A DNA stretch of 64,000 bases from Methanoregulaceae archaeon (GTDB lineage Archaea > Halobacteriota > Methanomicrobia > Methanomicrobiales > Methanospirillaceae): contig JACTUB010000001.1 of NCBI GenBank assembly GCA_015660885.1, positions 62,001 to 126,000 of the forward strand, written 5' to 3'. Every line of letters begins with the position of its first letter. Position 1 is the stretch's first letter. Positions 27,962 to 38,009 of this stretch are shown here, piece after piece. The translations under genes and the position numbers were made by a program. The notes beneath the pieces were generated by a model that searched no databases, had not been told where the DNA came from, and worked only from the letters and a program-made list of their open reading frames with translations.

Positions 27962-29662
27962 ATGATTGAGGGCAGCTACGCAAGCGGGACATCAACAGTT
28001 CCTCTGAGGGGAATGACACTTGGGGAAATGCTGGATAATATTACAGCGAAATACCCGGATACCGAGGCAGTTGTCTCGGTTCACCAGAATATCCGCTGGA
28101 CATACCGTGAATTTCTTAAGCAGGTACATGATGTCGCCCGAGGGTTGATGGGGTTAGGTGTAGAGAAGGGTGATCGTGTCGGCATATGGGCGATGAACCA
28201 TGCAGAATGGTTGGTCGTCCAGTACGCAACTGCAAAAATTGGTGCGGTTATGGTGAATATCAACCCCTCATATCGTACATACGAGCTGGAGTATGTGCTC
28301 AAGCAGGCAGAGATCCAGACGATTATCATTCAGGGAAGGTTCAAGACCTCCGATTATGTGGGAATGTTCTACGAGGCATGCCCTGAGGCATTCGAAGCAA
28401 AACCCGGCAGGATCTCCTCTGAAAAATTCCCGTTCCTGAAAAATGCCATCTTCATAGGTGATATTCCCTACAATGGCATGTTTACCTGGGAGGAATTGCT
28501 GAAAAAAACAGAAGAGATTACCAACGACGAACTCGTTGCACGGAGTGAGGTGCTCTCGTTTGATGACGCAATTAACATCCAGTATACAAGCGGCACAACC
28601 GGATTCCCGAAAGGTGTCGTTCTGACTCATCACAGTGTCCTCAACAATGGTAAAATCATTGGTGATGGGATGGGCTTTACGGAAAAAGACCGTCTTTGCA
28701 TTCCCGTCCCCTTCTACCACTGCTTCGGTATGGTACTCTCGTCTCTTGCAAGCGTAACCCATGGTTCAACGATGGTCCTGCCAACCCCTGCTTTCGATGC
28801 TGAAGAAGTCCTGAAAACCGTTGAAAAGGAGCGGTGTACAGCCCTTAACGGTGTACCAACCATGTTCATTGCTGAACTTACCCACCCGAATTTTGAAAAA
28901 TATAACCTGAAATCCCTCCGCACCGGTATCATGGCAGGCTCTCCCTGTCCGATTGAGGTGATGAAACAGGTGAACACAAAGATGCACATGAGTGAAATTG
29001 TCATCGTGTATGGGCAGACCGAGACATCCCCCGGGGTTACCATGACAACAACACAGGATCCTCTTGAACGGCGGGTTTCGACGATAGGGCGTGCGTTCCC
29101 GCATACCGAGCTTAAGATTATTGATCCGAAGTCGGGTAAGATCGTTCCACTGGGGGAGATAGGGGAAATCTGCGCACGTGGTTACTGTGTGATGAAGTGC
29201 TATTACAATAACCCATCTGCGACACACGCTACCCTTGACTCAAACCACTGGAACCATACAGGTGATCTCGGGACCATGGATGAGGATGGATACTTCCGAA
29301 TCGTGGGACGCCTCAAGGACATGGTGATCCGGGGTGGCGAAAATATCTATCCTCGTGAGATTGAAGAATTCCTGCACCACCATGAAAAGATAACAGATGT
29401 ATATGTGGTGGGAGTACCCGATCGAAAATATGGCGAGGAACTCTGTGCATGGGTAAAAGTAAAAGACAGCCAAGTGCTGACCGACCAGGATGTCAAGGAT
29501 TTCTGCACGGGAAAAATTGCTCATTACAAGATCCCCCGTTATGTCATGTTTGTCAGCGATTTCCCCATGAGTGTATCCGGCAAGATTCAGAAATTCAGGA
29601 TGAGGGAAGAATCTGTCAGGATACTTGGGCTGCATGAAGAAGAAAAGATTGAAACAGCATGA
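27962..29662 (+). CDS. AMP-forming acyl-CoA synthetase
   Basis: 566 residues; activates a carboxylic acid to its CoA thioester through an acyl-AMP. ANL-superfamily motifs are all present: YTSGTTGFPKGV (AMP loop), YGQTETSPGVT, HTGDLGTMDEDGYFRIVGR, and the C-terminal SGKIQKFRMRE catalytic lysine. It resembles bacterial medium-chain fatty acyl-CoA ligases, but the substrate is not defined by sequence. It stands alone after the tRNA-Trp gene, with long flanking spacers, which leaves open a bacterial origin. Confidence 0.92.
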   Translation: MIEGSYASGTSTVPLRGMTLGEMLDNITAKYPDTEAVVSVHQNIRWTYREFLKQVHDVARGLMGLGVEKGDRVGIWAMNHAEWLVVQYATAKIGAVMVNINPSYRTYELEYVLKQAEIQTIIIQGRFKTSDYVGMFYEACPEAFEAKPGRISSEKFPFLKNAIFIGDIPYNGMFTWEELLKKTEEITNDELVARSEVLSFDDAINIQYTSGTTGFPKGVVLTHHSVLNNGKIIGDGMGFTEKDRLCIPVPFYHCFGMVLSSLASVTHGSTMVLPTPAFDAEEVLKTVEKERCTALNGVPTMFIAELTHPNFEKYNLKSLRTGIMAGSPCPIEVMKQVNTKMHMSEIVIVYGQTETSPGVTMTTTQDPLERRVSTIGRAFPHTELKIIDPKSGKIVPLGEIGEICARGYCVMKCYYNNPSATHATLDSNHWNHTGDLGTMDEDGYFRIVGRLKDMVIRGGENIYPREIEEFLHHHEKITDVYVVGVPDRKYGEELCAWVKVKDSQVLTDQDVKDFCTGKIAHYKIPRYVMFVSDFPMSVSGKIQKFRMREESVRILGLHEEEKIETA

Positions 29663-30148
29663 TCTTTGGAAAATTTCGACGTATTTTTACATCAAAGACT
29701 AGTCAGAGATAGGTCAATAATATCCCATTTCCAACCATTCCGTTCCCTGCAGGGATAAGAGGATATTTCAATGGATACTTCAACGGGAGGTAAATTATTG
29801 ATTCATCATTGATTGGAAATATGATAACTCCATGGACACTGATTTTGTTCACAGCACTTTCACAGCACTATCCGGGATTTCTGAGAAGAGGGATTGCCGT
29901 TATTTGGGGAGATTATGTATAGACAGACACCCGCTTAAGCAATAGCGGTAAGGACAAGATTGAACGGATTATCGTGTTGCTGGAACAAGAAGCTGAATGG
30001 CTGCGAATGTCACTTTAGCGTAAATTTTTACGGTAAAGTATGACAATAATAATGTAATGTAACAAACAGGAAAATAAAAATCTTAAACAATAAATTATCA
30101 ATGGCAAATGAGAAATAACTAATAACTGTCCTGTGGGGGATTAACCTG
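29663..30148 (+). other. Intergenic region with a possible gene remnant
   Basis: 485 nt without a convincing gene. A startless frame at about 29935-30018 reads SGKDKIERIIVLLEQEAEWLR and ends in a stop, perhaps the tail of a decayed gene. A short tandem repeat CACAGCACT occurs twice near 29850-29869. The last about 60 nt are AT-rich and likely hold the promoter of the next gene. Confidence 0.35.
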
Positions 30149-31444
30149 ATGAGAAATATGGTAAAATTATCGTACATCCTACTAATTTTCTGTGCGGTTT
30201 TCATTGTTCCTGCAATGGCTGACACAAAATATATGGCCGGAAGCCCGCAGATGTCAGCCTACATCTCCGGAACCAATGAATTCAGCCCGGGCGATGATGT
30301 GCAGCTCACTGTCGTTATCGAAAATACCGGGGTCAATGAATTCAAATTTGTCCAATCAGCAATTGTTGCCCGCGATGATCTTCCCAACACGGCGAAGTTC
30401 CTCACGGTAGCTCTGAATCCCGGAAATGCACCCCTTGTTATCAAATCCGACCCTCAGATGCTGGGTGATGTGAAAGGTTCAGAAAGCGTAAGTGCGGTAT
30501 ATACAACAAAAATTAACGCCGATGCACCAGCAGGAACTTATATTCTTCCCCTGACGCTGAATTATACCTACCTGTATCAGGCGGAACAATACGGTTTTGA
30601 TACTATCCAGTATACCTACAAACAGGTAAATGAAGATATCGGGATTCCCATAAAAATTAAATCCGATATTACCATCGAAGTTCTATCAGCAAGCCCTGAA
30701 CATCTGAATGTCGGAACTGAGGGATATCTCAATATGGAAATTAAAAATTCCGGTTCAGAGGATGGAACAAAAGCTATTGTGAAAATCCTGCGAAATGGCA
30801 ACAGTCCGATAGTGCCAACCGATAGCAGTGTTTACATCGGAGATTTTCCTTCGGGAAGTACTGTAGAATGCAAATACAAGGTTTCCGTCTCCGGTGATGC
30901 TGAACGTCAGTCCTATCCGGTTGATGTAGTGGTGGTTTATCAAAATAAGGACGGAGATTTTGTCACGACACGAAGCGACACTGTTGGAATACCGGTAGGG
31001 GGCAAGGTAGATTTTGAGGTAATTTCACCTCCGGCTGAAATGAGCCCCGGAAGTAAAAAAGTCATCAGCGTTGAGTATAAAAATACCGGCGAGACTACCA
31101 TCTACAGTGCACAAGGCAGAATCAGTGCCGTGGATCCTTTTACGAGTGATGATGATATCGCTTATCTCGGCGATCTCAGACAAGGTGAATCAGTGGTTGC
31201 ATCCTACGAAATGAGTGTGGATCGCTCGGCTACTATAAAGGAGTATGGGCTCGATTCAGAGATACGGTACCGTGACGCACTCGATAACACCTACATTTCT
31301 GACACCATGAAGGTAAAAGTCGATGTAAAGTCTCCAACCGGTATTGCCTCCGTCCTCTCAAACCCTATTTACCTCTCGATTATTGTTGCGGCTGCCATTG
31401 GTCTTGTCTATCTGATTTATCACTACAGGAAAAAACGGGGCTGA
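30149..31444 (+). CDS. Secreted S-layer-like protein with C-terminal anchor
   Basis: 431 residues. A signal peptide covers about residues 1-24 (ending VPAMA). Three CARDB/NEW3-like beta-sandwich domains follow; each contains an NTG or NSG turn typical of the family (VVIENTGVNEF, EIKNSGSEDG, EYKNTGETTI). A single membrane segment lies near residue 402-422 with a positively charged tail, so the protein is anchored facing outward. This matches the COG1361 S-layer-domain group of methanogens. The ligand is unknown. Confidence 0.82.
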   Translation: MRNMVKLSYILLIFCAVFIVPAMADTKYMAGSPQMSAYISGTNEFSPGDDVQLTVVIENTGVNEFKFVQSAIVARDDLPNTAKFLTVALNPGNAPLVIKSDPQMLGDVKGSESVSAVYTTKINADAPAGTYILPLTLNYTYLYQAEQYGFDTIQYTYKQVNEDIGIPIKIKSDITIEVLSASPEHLNVGTEGYLNMEIKNSGSEDGTKAIVKILRNGNSPIVPTDSSVYIGDFPSGSTVECKYKVSVSGDAERQSYPVDVVVVYQNKDGDFVTTRSDTVGIPVGGKVDFEVISPPAEMSPGSKKVISVEYKNTGETTIYSAQGRISAVDPFTSDDDIAYLGDLRQGESVVASYEMSVDRSATIKEYGLDSEIRYRDALDNTYISDTMKVKVDVKSPTGIASVLSNPIYLSIIVAAAIGLVYLIYHYRKKRG

Positions 31445-31474
31445 CTTCTTGAGGGAAAGATTCTCAAGAAAGAT

Positions 31475-31975
31475 GTGCCCGAAGTGGCATTCGGCAATCC
31501 TGAGTATGTTCGCAGTGCACACCCGTTTCTCCCTGCACTACGGGAACTGCACGGGAATTGCAAAAACGCGGCTTCTTTTTTCCGGGAAAAAAACCTCGCA
31601 ACGGTCCTCGATATGATGCAGAGTATCAAAACAATGTTTGAAAAAATGTATTCCTGTGCCCGATCTGGAATAATAACGATATATTATGTCGACCGGCACA
31701 TCTCTGAATCATTTTCGGCATGGCATTCGGGACAACCTGTCATTTCAGTCGGGACTATGGGGACACGGGCAAAACAGCGGGCAGAAAACGAACAGATCCA
31801 ACTGGATTTTACTTGTGGTGTCATTGACAAATGCATTCTCAAGGCACTTCTTGGAGAAGATTCCCTGATCATGACAACCGGAAACATGGTCGATCGGGTA
31901 TATTACCGGTTTGATGTCTCTGTGAAAGAAAGGGGTATCCCGATTGTTGTGAAAACGCTGGATGGGGGGTCATAA
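31475..31975 (+). CDS. Unknown protein coupled to cfbB
   Basis: 166 residues from GTG 31475; the frame is open back to the previous gene's stop at 31442-31444, so the true N-terminus may lie upstream. I do not recognise the family. It has a helical N-terminal half and a C-terminal part with ITIYYVDRHISESF and YYRFDVSVKERGIPIVV. It overlaps the cfbB start by one nucleotide (TAATG), so it is co-translated with an F430-pathway gene and may help that pathway. This is context only. Confidence 0.65.
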   Translation: MPEVAFGNPEYVRSAHPFLPALRELHGNCKNAASFFREKNLATVLDMMQSIKTMFEKMYSCARSGIITIYYVDRHISESFSAWHSGQPVISVGTMGTRAKQRAENEQIQLDFTCGVIDKCILKALLGEDSLIMTTGNMVDRVYYRFDVSVKERGIPIVVKTLDGGS

Positions 31976-33309
31976 TGGCTATTCCGCGTATTGTCATTGC
32001 CGGCACGCAAAGCGGGTGCGGCAAAACAACGGTTGCAAGTGGCATCATGGCAGCGCTTACCGCGCGGGGACAAAAAGTCCAGCCGTTTAAAGTTGGTCCG
32101 GATTTTATCGACCCTTCTCATCACACCAGCGTCTGCGGACGACCCTGCCGGAATCTTGATCCGTTCATGATGGGGGAAGAAGGGGTTACCCGGACATTTG
32201 AGCGGGCCACAATCGGAGCTGACATCGCAGTTATCGAAGGTGTCATGGGCTTATACGATGGTATTGATGGGACTGATTTTGCAAGCACCGCCCATGTGGT
32301 ACGGATCCTGAATGCTCCGGTCATCCTTGTTGTCGATGTAAAAGGGATGTCCCGTAGTGTTCTGGCACTTATCAGGGGGTACCATGACTTTGATCCAACG
32401 ATATCCTTTGCCGGGGTAATCTTAAATCGTGTGGGAACTCTGCGACACCGCCGGATGATTGAAAATTCCCTTCCAGTATTATCACTGGGCTGGATTCCAA
32501 AACGGGAGGATATCACCATCGAAAGTCGTCATCTTGGTCTTAAGATGGCACATGAAACCGGATCGATGGCAGAATTCGGTCGTTTAATCGAGGAGTTCTG
32601 CGATCTGGATGCAATTATAACATGTGCAAATAAAAGCCGGATCCTTAAAACACAAAAAAAGATTTCGCTATCGGGAAAAAGGAAACGGATTCGCGCCACC
32701 ATTGGAGTGGCACTGGACGATGCATTCTGTTTTTACTATGAGGATAATCTGGATCGTCTGCGAACGTTCGGTGCAGATCTTCTTTTTTTTAGTCCTCTGC
32801 AGGAACCCGTTCCTGATGCCGATGCCCTTTATTTTGGAGGAGGATATCCAGAGCTGTTCCTTCCTTTACTGGAATCTTCGAAATGCACAAGGGAATTGAA
32901 ATCTGTGGCTGACAGAGGTATACCGGTATATGCTGAATGCGGGGGACTTATGTATCTCACTCGAGAAATTGCATCTGACAGAACCTATAAATTATGTGGG
33001 ATTCTCCCTGGACATAGTGAGATGACAAATAAAATTCAGGCACTTGGTTATGTTAAAGGTGAAAGTATCCAAAATACATCGTTTCTTCCTCCATCCCAGT
33101 TCATAACAGGCCACGAATTCCATTATTCCTGCTTGCATCCGGATCGCGATGCGCAATTCGCATTCAGACTGACACGAGGAAAAGGCATTGAATCCGGCAA
33201 GGACGGGCTTTTCTCGGGAAATGCACTTGGAACCTATACCCATGCATATTTTACAGATTCATTTGCAGACATATTTGTCGATGCGGCATCTCGTTTTTCA
33301 AACCGGTAA
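31975..33309 (+). CDS. cfbB: Ni-sirohydrochlorin a,c-diamide synthase (CfbB/CbiA family)
   Basis: 444 residues. The enzyme amidates the a and c side chains of the nickel-tetrapyrrole in coenzyme F430 synthesis (CbiA does the same on cobyrinate). The N-terminal P-loop is GTQSGCGKTT (residues 9-18), and EGVMGLYDG follows near residue 90. The glutamine amidotransferase part has GGGYPE and the Cys in YAECGGLMYLT. Methanogens use CfbB for F430 and CbiA for B12; sequence alone does not separate them fully, but CfbB is likely in a methanogen. Confidence 0.88.
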   Translation: MAIPRIVIAGTQSGCGKTTVASGIMAALTARGQKVQPFKVGPDFIDPSHHTSVCGRPCRNLDPFMMGEEGVTRTFERATIGADIAVIEGVMGLYDGIDGTDFASTAHVVRILNAPVILVVDVKGMSRSVLALIRGYHDFDPTISFAGVILNRVGTLRHRRMIENSLPVLSLGWIPKREDITIESRHLGLKMAHETGSMAEFGRLIEEFCDLDAIITCANKSRILKTQKKISLSGKRKRIRATIGVALDDAFCFYYEDNLDRLRTFGADLLFFSPLQEPVPDADALYFGGGYPELFLPLLESSKCTRELKSVADRGIPVYAECGGLMYLTREIASDRTYKLCGILPGHSEMTNKIQALGYVKGESIQNTSFLPPSQFITGHEFHYSCLHPDRDAQFAFRLTRGKGIESGKDGLFSGNALGTYTHAYFTDSFADIFVDAASRFSNR

Positions 33310-33408
33310 CAAGATTTTAAAATTTGTTCAAGATATTTTCATTTTTCACACAAGGAATAAAAGTATAGAACCGCGAATCTATCTTCAACAGAACAAGGTT
33401 GAGAATAT

Positions 33409-35052
33409 ATGCGCAGCGATGATGTAAAATCCGGATATCAGCGGGCGCCAAACCGATCGCTCCTGCGTTCGCTTGGTGTGACCGACCGGGAAATGGACCT
33501 CCCGTTTATTGGAATTGCCAATGCGTATAACACCATTGTTCCCGGGCATATCCATCTACGGTCGCTGGCAGAGAAGGTGCATGAAGGTATCGCTGCGGGG
33601 GGAGGGGTACCATTCGAATTCGGCGTGATTGGCATCTGCGACGGCATAGCGATGGGACACGAGGGAATGCGGTATTCCCTGCCTTCACGGGAGAATATCG
33701 CGGATTCTGTTGAACTCATGGTTCAGGCACACCGGTTCGATGGATTAGTCTGCATCGGTACGTGTGATAAGATTGTGCCGGGTATGCTTATGGCAGCCGC
33801 AAGGTGCAACATTCCCTCTGTTATCCTGACCGGCGGTCCGATGCTCTCCGGTTATCAGGAAGGAAAAGACCTGTCACTTATAGATATCTTTGAAGGGGTA
33901 GGCAAAGTCGCGGCAGGTACTATGAATGAAACGTCTTTGTACGAACTGGAGCGCTGTGCAATGCCAGGCTGCGGGAGCTGCCAGGGTCTCTATACCGCCA
34001 ATACCATGGCATGTATGACAGAATCGATGGGAATGTCACTTCCGGGCTGTGCCGCTATCCCGGCTGTTGATGCAGGAAAACTGCGAATAGCCCGGGAGAC
34101 GGGAGAAGCCATCATACCACTTGTTGAAAAACAAACCAAACCCCGGGACATTATTACAAAAAAGAGTCTCAGCAATGCCATCCGGGTGGATATGGCGCTT
34201 GGAGGATCGACTAATACCGTACTCCATCTGATGGCTGTTGCTGTCGAGGCAGATGTCCCGCTTTCACTTGAGGATTTCAACAGGCTCGCCGACTCTATCC
34301 CCCATATCTGCAATATGCAGCCATCCGGACCGCATTCCATGCAGACACTCTACAGGGCCGGTGGCATTCCGGCAGTCCTTAAACGTCTGGAAGGATATCT
34401 TGAGGACAACCCGACGGTATCAGGTAAAAAAATCCTGCAGATTGCCAGAGAGGCCGTAGTACATAATGAAACGATTATCGGATCCCTAAAAGAACCCATA
34501 AGTCCGGCAGGGGGTCTGAAAATTCTATTTGGCTCTCTTGCGCCCGATGGTGCTGTTGTGAAATGCGCAGCAGTGCCAAAAGCGATGTGGAAACATACCG
34601 GACCAGCACGGGTCTTTGATAATGAACAGCTCGCGATGAAATCAATTCTTGCCCGTGAGATCAATGAGGGGGACGTGATTATCATTCGTTATGAAGGCCC
34701 ACGCGGTGCCCCGGGCATGCCTGAGATGCTCTCACCAACGTCAGCCCTTGTAGGATTTGGATACACCAACGTTGTTCTGATTACAGATGGCAGGTTCTCC
34801 GGGGGGACACGTGGTCCCTGTATCGGCCATGTCTCGCCGGAGGCAGCGATTGGCGGGCCAATTGCCCTCATCGAGGAAAATGATCGGATCGAAATTGATC
34901 TTTATGCGAAAAAGATTGATCTGGTAGTCGATGAAAAGACGCTTGTACTGCGTAAGAAAAAATGGAAGCCTGTAAAAAAAATCCTTTCCGGAGTACTTTC
35001 CCGATACGCAAAAACGGTAGAACAGGCAAATCTTGGTGCTGTGCAGCGATAG
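33409..35052 (+). CDS. ilvD: Dihydroxy-acid dehydratase
   Basis: 547 residues; forms 2-oxo acids for valine, isoleucine and leucine. Iron-sulfur cysteines and signature regions are seen as [25 protein letters not shown] and [19 protein letters not shown]. Length is standard. A TATA-like AAAAGTATAG (about 33359-33368) precedes the ATG by about 45 nt. A run of nine T residues follows the stop. Confidence 0.96.
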   Translation: MRSDDVKSGYQRAPNRSLLRSLGVTDREMDLPFIGIANAYNTIVPGHIHLRSLAEKVHEGIAAGGGVPFEFGVIGICDGIAMGHEGMRYSLPSRENIADSVELMVQAHRFDGLVCIGTCDKIVPGMLMAAARCNIPSVILTGGPMLSGYQEGKDLSLIDIFEGVGKVAAGTMNETSLYELERCAMPGCGSCQGLYTANTMACMTESMGMSLPGCAAIPAVDAGKLRIARETGEAIIPLVEKQTKPRDIITKKSLSNAIRVDMALGGSTNTVLHLMAVAVEADVPLSLEDFNRLADSIPHICNMQPSGPHSMQTLYRAGGIPAVLKRLEGYLEDNPTVSGKKILQIAREAVVHNETIIGSLKEPISPAGGLKILFGSLAPDGAVVKCAAVPKAMWKHTGPARVFDNEQLAMKSILAREINEGDVIIIRYEGPRGAPGMPEMLSPTSALVGFGYTNVVLITDGRFSGGTRGPCIGHVSPEAAIGGPIALIEENDRIEIDLYAKKIDLVVDEKTLVLRKKKWKPVKKILSGVLSRYAKTVEQANLGAVQR

Positions 35053-35056
35053 GTAA

Positions 35057-35065
35057 TTTTTTTTT
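35057..35065 (+). terminator. T-run terminator after ilvD
   Basis: Nine T residues lie 4 nt after the ilvD stop codon. This fits archaeal oligo-T termination. Confidence 0.55.
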
Positions 35066-35197
35066 AAGTAATTGTACCACGAAACTACTATTTGTCGGTA
35101 TTATACAGATGATCTTCTGAAAAAGGAGTTCCTGATTCCATTTTTGATCTTACAAATTAGGGATCTTTATGTATTTTTCCGCTGGGATTTTGTCTGC

Positions 35198-37345
35198 TCA
35201 TGATGTAAACCTGAATTTCCCCTTAGGGACGAGAATCTCAAACTTCACACCCTTCCCGGGTTCGCCTGTTTCAGTTATCATAATTCCGGTATATCCCAGT
35301 ATCTCACGGATCAGGAACAGGCCAAAACCGGCACCCTTGTCATAACCGAATTCAAATATTTTCTCTTTTTCATCAAAGGGAATCCCTATGCCGTTATCCT
35401 CAACGATCAGGACCAGAGATTCGCCGGATATGCTGGTATAAAGTCTGACTTTTGTGAGCTGACGATCCCCGTGGATTAACGCATTCATCAGGAGATTATA
35501 AAAAACCCTTGGAAGGAGAGGATCCGCATACAATTCGATATCTGCCGTTTCAATACTGATATCAATAGTGTATGCCGGCAATAACCTGACCGCATCATTC
35601 CATGACTTTTTAACCGATTGCCATGTTGGAGAGGTAATCCCGAGATCCTGGAGTGATTTTCCAAATGCCATCTGCTTACGGATCGACTCGATAGATTCAA
35701 TCGTCTTATCAAAAAACAACTGCATTGCTTCATGGGTTGTCTTAAGCTGTGCACGTTCCAGATAATTCACGATAACTGAGAGATGGTCTAGAATATCCTG
35801 CCTGATTATACTGAAGAGAAGATCCATTTTCAGGTTCCGGGTCTCCTCGGTCAAATCCTCGCAAATCCCAAGAATATACTGCAAGGTATTTTCCGAATTA
35901 AAAATCGGGACTATGATCATATGGAGAATACGCTGGCCCCGTGATTTGTTTGAAATTTTCTTATTACTTATCGAAATATGGTTGAGAATTGCTTCCTTAT
36001 CCTCATGATCAATGATGGATATTATCTCTTTTGAAAACAGCTCTTGGTCTGTCCTTCCGATTACGTTAGAGGCTTCCAGCTCAAAAATCCGTTCACATGC
36101 CTTATTCCAGAAAGTATATCTTCCATCTTCTATGCTTTTCATGAAGACCGCCACGGGCAGCTGATCGATTATTTCCCTTCGGAGAATTTCTCCGTCTTTT
36201 ACCTGCTGGAGGGCGAGCTTGAGCGAATCAACCATCATGTTGGTGCTGTTTTCAAGGATGGCAAACTCGGTAATCTGTGTCGAGCCGATTCGGTGTTCAA
36301 GATCGCCATGTGCAATGATATCTACGTCATCGACAATCTTTTTGATAGGACGGGTGATACGTCGTGAAAATTCGTATGCCAGAGCACACCCGATACTGAT
36401 TGCAGCAATCCCGGTAACGATATGAAACAGGATAAGCCGGTTCAGAGCGTCCTGAATTAATTGCAAGTTGTACGTGATTGCAACAACCCTGCTCGGGTCT
36501 GACCCGTACTTGTCAACCTTTAAATCCACAAAAAGATATCGTGTTGTCAGTTGGTGTTCACGGTCCTGCACTTCAAGCGTTTTCCGGTCTTTTAGCACCT
36601 CATTAATATAACCCTGTACGGTTTTTTCGGGAAGGCTGTTGTTATCCAGTCGCCTTCCCATGGAATTAAAAATCGTGAACTGCGCCACGTAAGGGTTAAC
36701 TGAAACGATTTTAAGGATATTATTCTTGTCATCCAACTGCTGGCTTATCGCATCAAATGTCGTACCAGAGAGACCGAGTTCCAGGATATACCGATGGTCA
36801 GGGGTAGGCATATAGGCAAATTTCCTCAACTGACCTGCCCCCAGCTTCTCACGGACAATACGATCAGGGAAAAATCCCTCTGACAGGCGGATCTTTGTAA
36901 GATAATCATAAAAATACGGGATCTGCCTGAAGTCCATCCCAAGTTCCTCCGTATATGTCGTAGAGATAATGACCCCGGACTCATTGATCACATAGATATC
37001 GTAATTTTTCCCGAGGCTGTTTTTGACCATTGGAAGGTTCATTTTGTCAGGCTCCCCCCGGGTCCGGTTATATTCGAGGAGTACCGAGATCAATCCCTGC
37101 TTCATCTGGTCATTGAGGGTTTCATCGTAAACATTCCAGGTGATATCCTCAAGCCGCATTGCCTCAATAATATTTTGTTCAGTCTGTGCCTGGAGCAAAT
37201 TGGATTCACGTTCAAAATTATTTTTTGTGTAAAGGTAACCATTGAAAGAAATGAAACCGACAATACAAATAATAAGGAGAATCATGGATAGTAAAAGTGA
37301 GAGGGAGAGAGATCGCATTCTACGTATGGGTGGATCCTTCACCAT
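35198..37345 (-). CDS. Membrane sensor histidine kinase lacking the usual phospho-histidine
   Basis: 715 residues. Membrane segments at about 14-36 and 303-325 enclose an extracellular Cache-like sensor. A HAMP domain (about 326-380), a PAS domain (about 390-500) and a HATPase domain (about 600-710) follow. The ATPase has YNLLMNALIHGD (N), VEDNGIGIP (G1) and GAGFGLFLIREI (G2). Methanogen kinases of this type usually have RHDI in the H box; here it is RQDI (Gln516), with a His five residues later (His521). It may be a degenerate or altered kinase. No response regulator is nearby. Confidence 0.85.
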   Translation of the reverse strand: MVKDPPIRRMRSLSLSLLLSMILLIICIVGFISFNGYLYTKNNFERESNLLQAQTEQNIIEAMRLEDITWNVYDETLNDQMKQGLISVLLEYNRTRGEPDKMNLPMVKNSLGKNYDIYVINESGVIISTTYTEELGMDFRQIPYFYDYLTKIRLSEGFFPDRIVREKLGAGQLRKFAYMPTPDHRYILELGLSGTTFDAISQQLDDKNNILKIVSVNPYVAQFTIFNSMGRRLDNNSLPEKTVQGYINEVLKDRKTLEVQDREHQLTTRYLFVDLKVDKYGSDPSRVVAITYNLQLIQDALNRLILFHIVTGIAAISIGCALAYEFSRRITRPIKKIVDDVDIIAHGDLEHRIGSTQITEFAILENSTNMMVDSLKLALQQVKDGEILRREIIDQLPVAVFMKSIEDGRYTFWNKACERIFELEASNVIGRTDQELFSKEIISIIDHEDKEAILNHISISNKKISNKSRGQRILHMIIVPIFNSENTLQYILGICEDLTEETRNLKMDLLFSIIRQDILDHLSVIVNYLERAQLKTTHEAMQLFFDKTIESIESIRKQMAFGKSLQDLGITSPTWQSVKKSWNDAVRLLPAYTIDISIETADIELYADPLLPRVFYNLLMNALIHGDRQLTKVRLYTSISGESLVLIVEDNGIGIPFDEKEKIFEFGYDKGAGFGLFLIREILGYTGIMITETGEPGKGVKFEILVPKGKFRFTS

Positions 37346-38009
37346 CTGTCTGCTCCATCTCTGTTAAAACCCAAATAATTCAGATGTTCATTCGAACATA
37401 TCGAGTACCATTGGATAACTCCGCTGTAACGATAAGTTTTGTTATTTTGAAAAAGTATATACTAACTAAGTCACTGTGCGAATATATTTTGGAGCCGATT
37501 TTCCTGAATTTTTAACCTAAAATGGATTCTGAAAAATAAATTTCAGGGCCGGATTGTTTATCTCAACTGTTTCTGTCAGGAAATCATAATACAACATGGA
37601 TGTACTTTTTACTTGCATCGCAGGATCCACGTTCGGAATCCTCTGTTGCAAGGGTAAGTCGGATCCGGCGTTATCAAGGACGTTGATGCTGATACTCTTC
37701 AATCACTTATGCAACGAAAAAACCGGGTTCTTTCATTCGTTAGATACCTGCACAAGGATATCTCCATCGTATCGTCAATGATAATGAATATCATTACTGT
37801 GACGAAAAGGTATCATATAAAGGGATTGAAATGTTATGAGGATACCTGAAACGAAAACCTGCAAAAAAGGAGATATTCGTTAAGAGATTGTTCTCAGCTT
37901 AGGAGAGAATGTCTGGAGAACCAATCACCGAACGGAATCCGGAATGTATTAAAAACACTCGAATATTGGAGAGGGAAAAGAGGTAAGTTGATACTTAACA
38001 CTAAATTTT
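37346..38009. other. 664-nt intergenic region with an operator-like dyad
   Basis: No convincing gene. A minus-strand frame 37517-37702 (61 residues, TTG start) has protein-like composition and may be a remnant. At 37777-37795 AATGATA-ATGAA-TATCATT forms a perfect 7-nt dyad like the metal-regulator operators of Fur/DtxR type. The region is otherwise AT-rich. Confidence 0.35.

Noticed and set aside
37517..37702. 61-residue minus-strand frame
   Set aside because: TTG start, no ribosome-binding site, no recognised family; at most a remnant.
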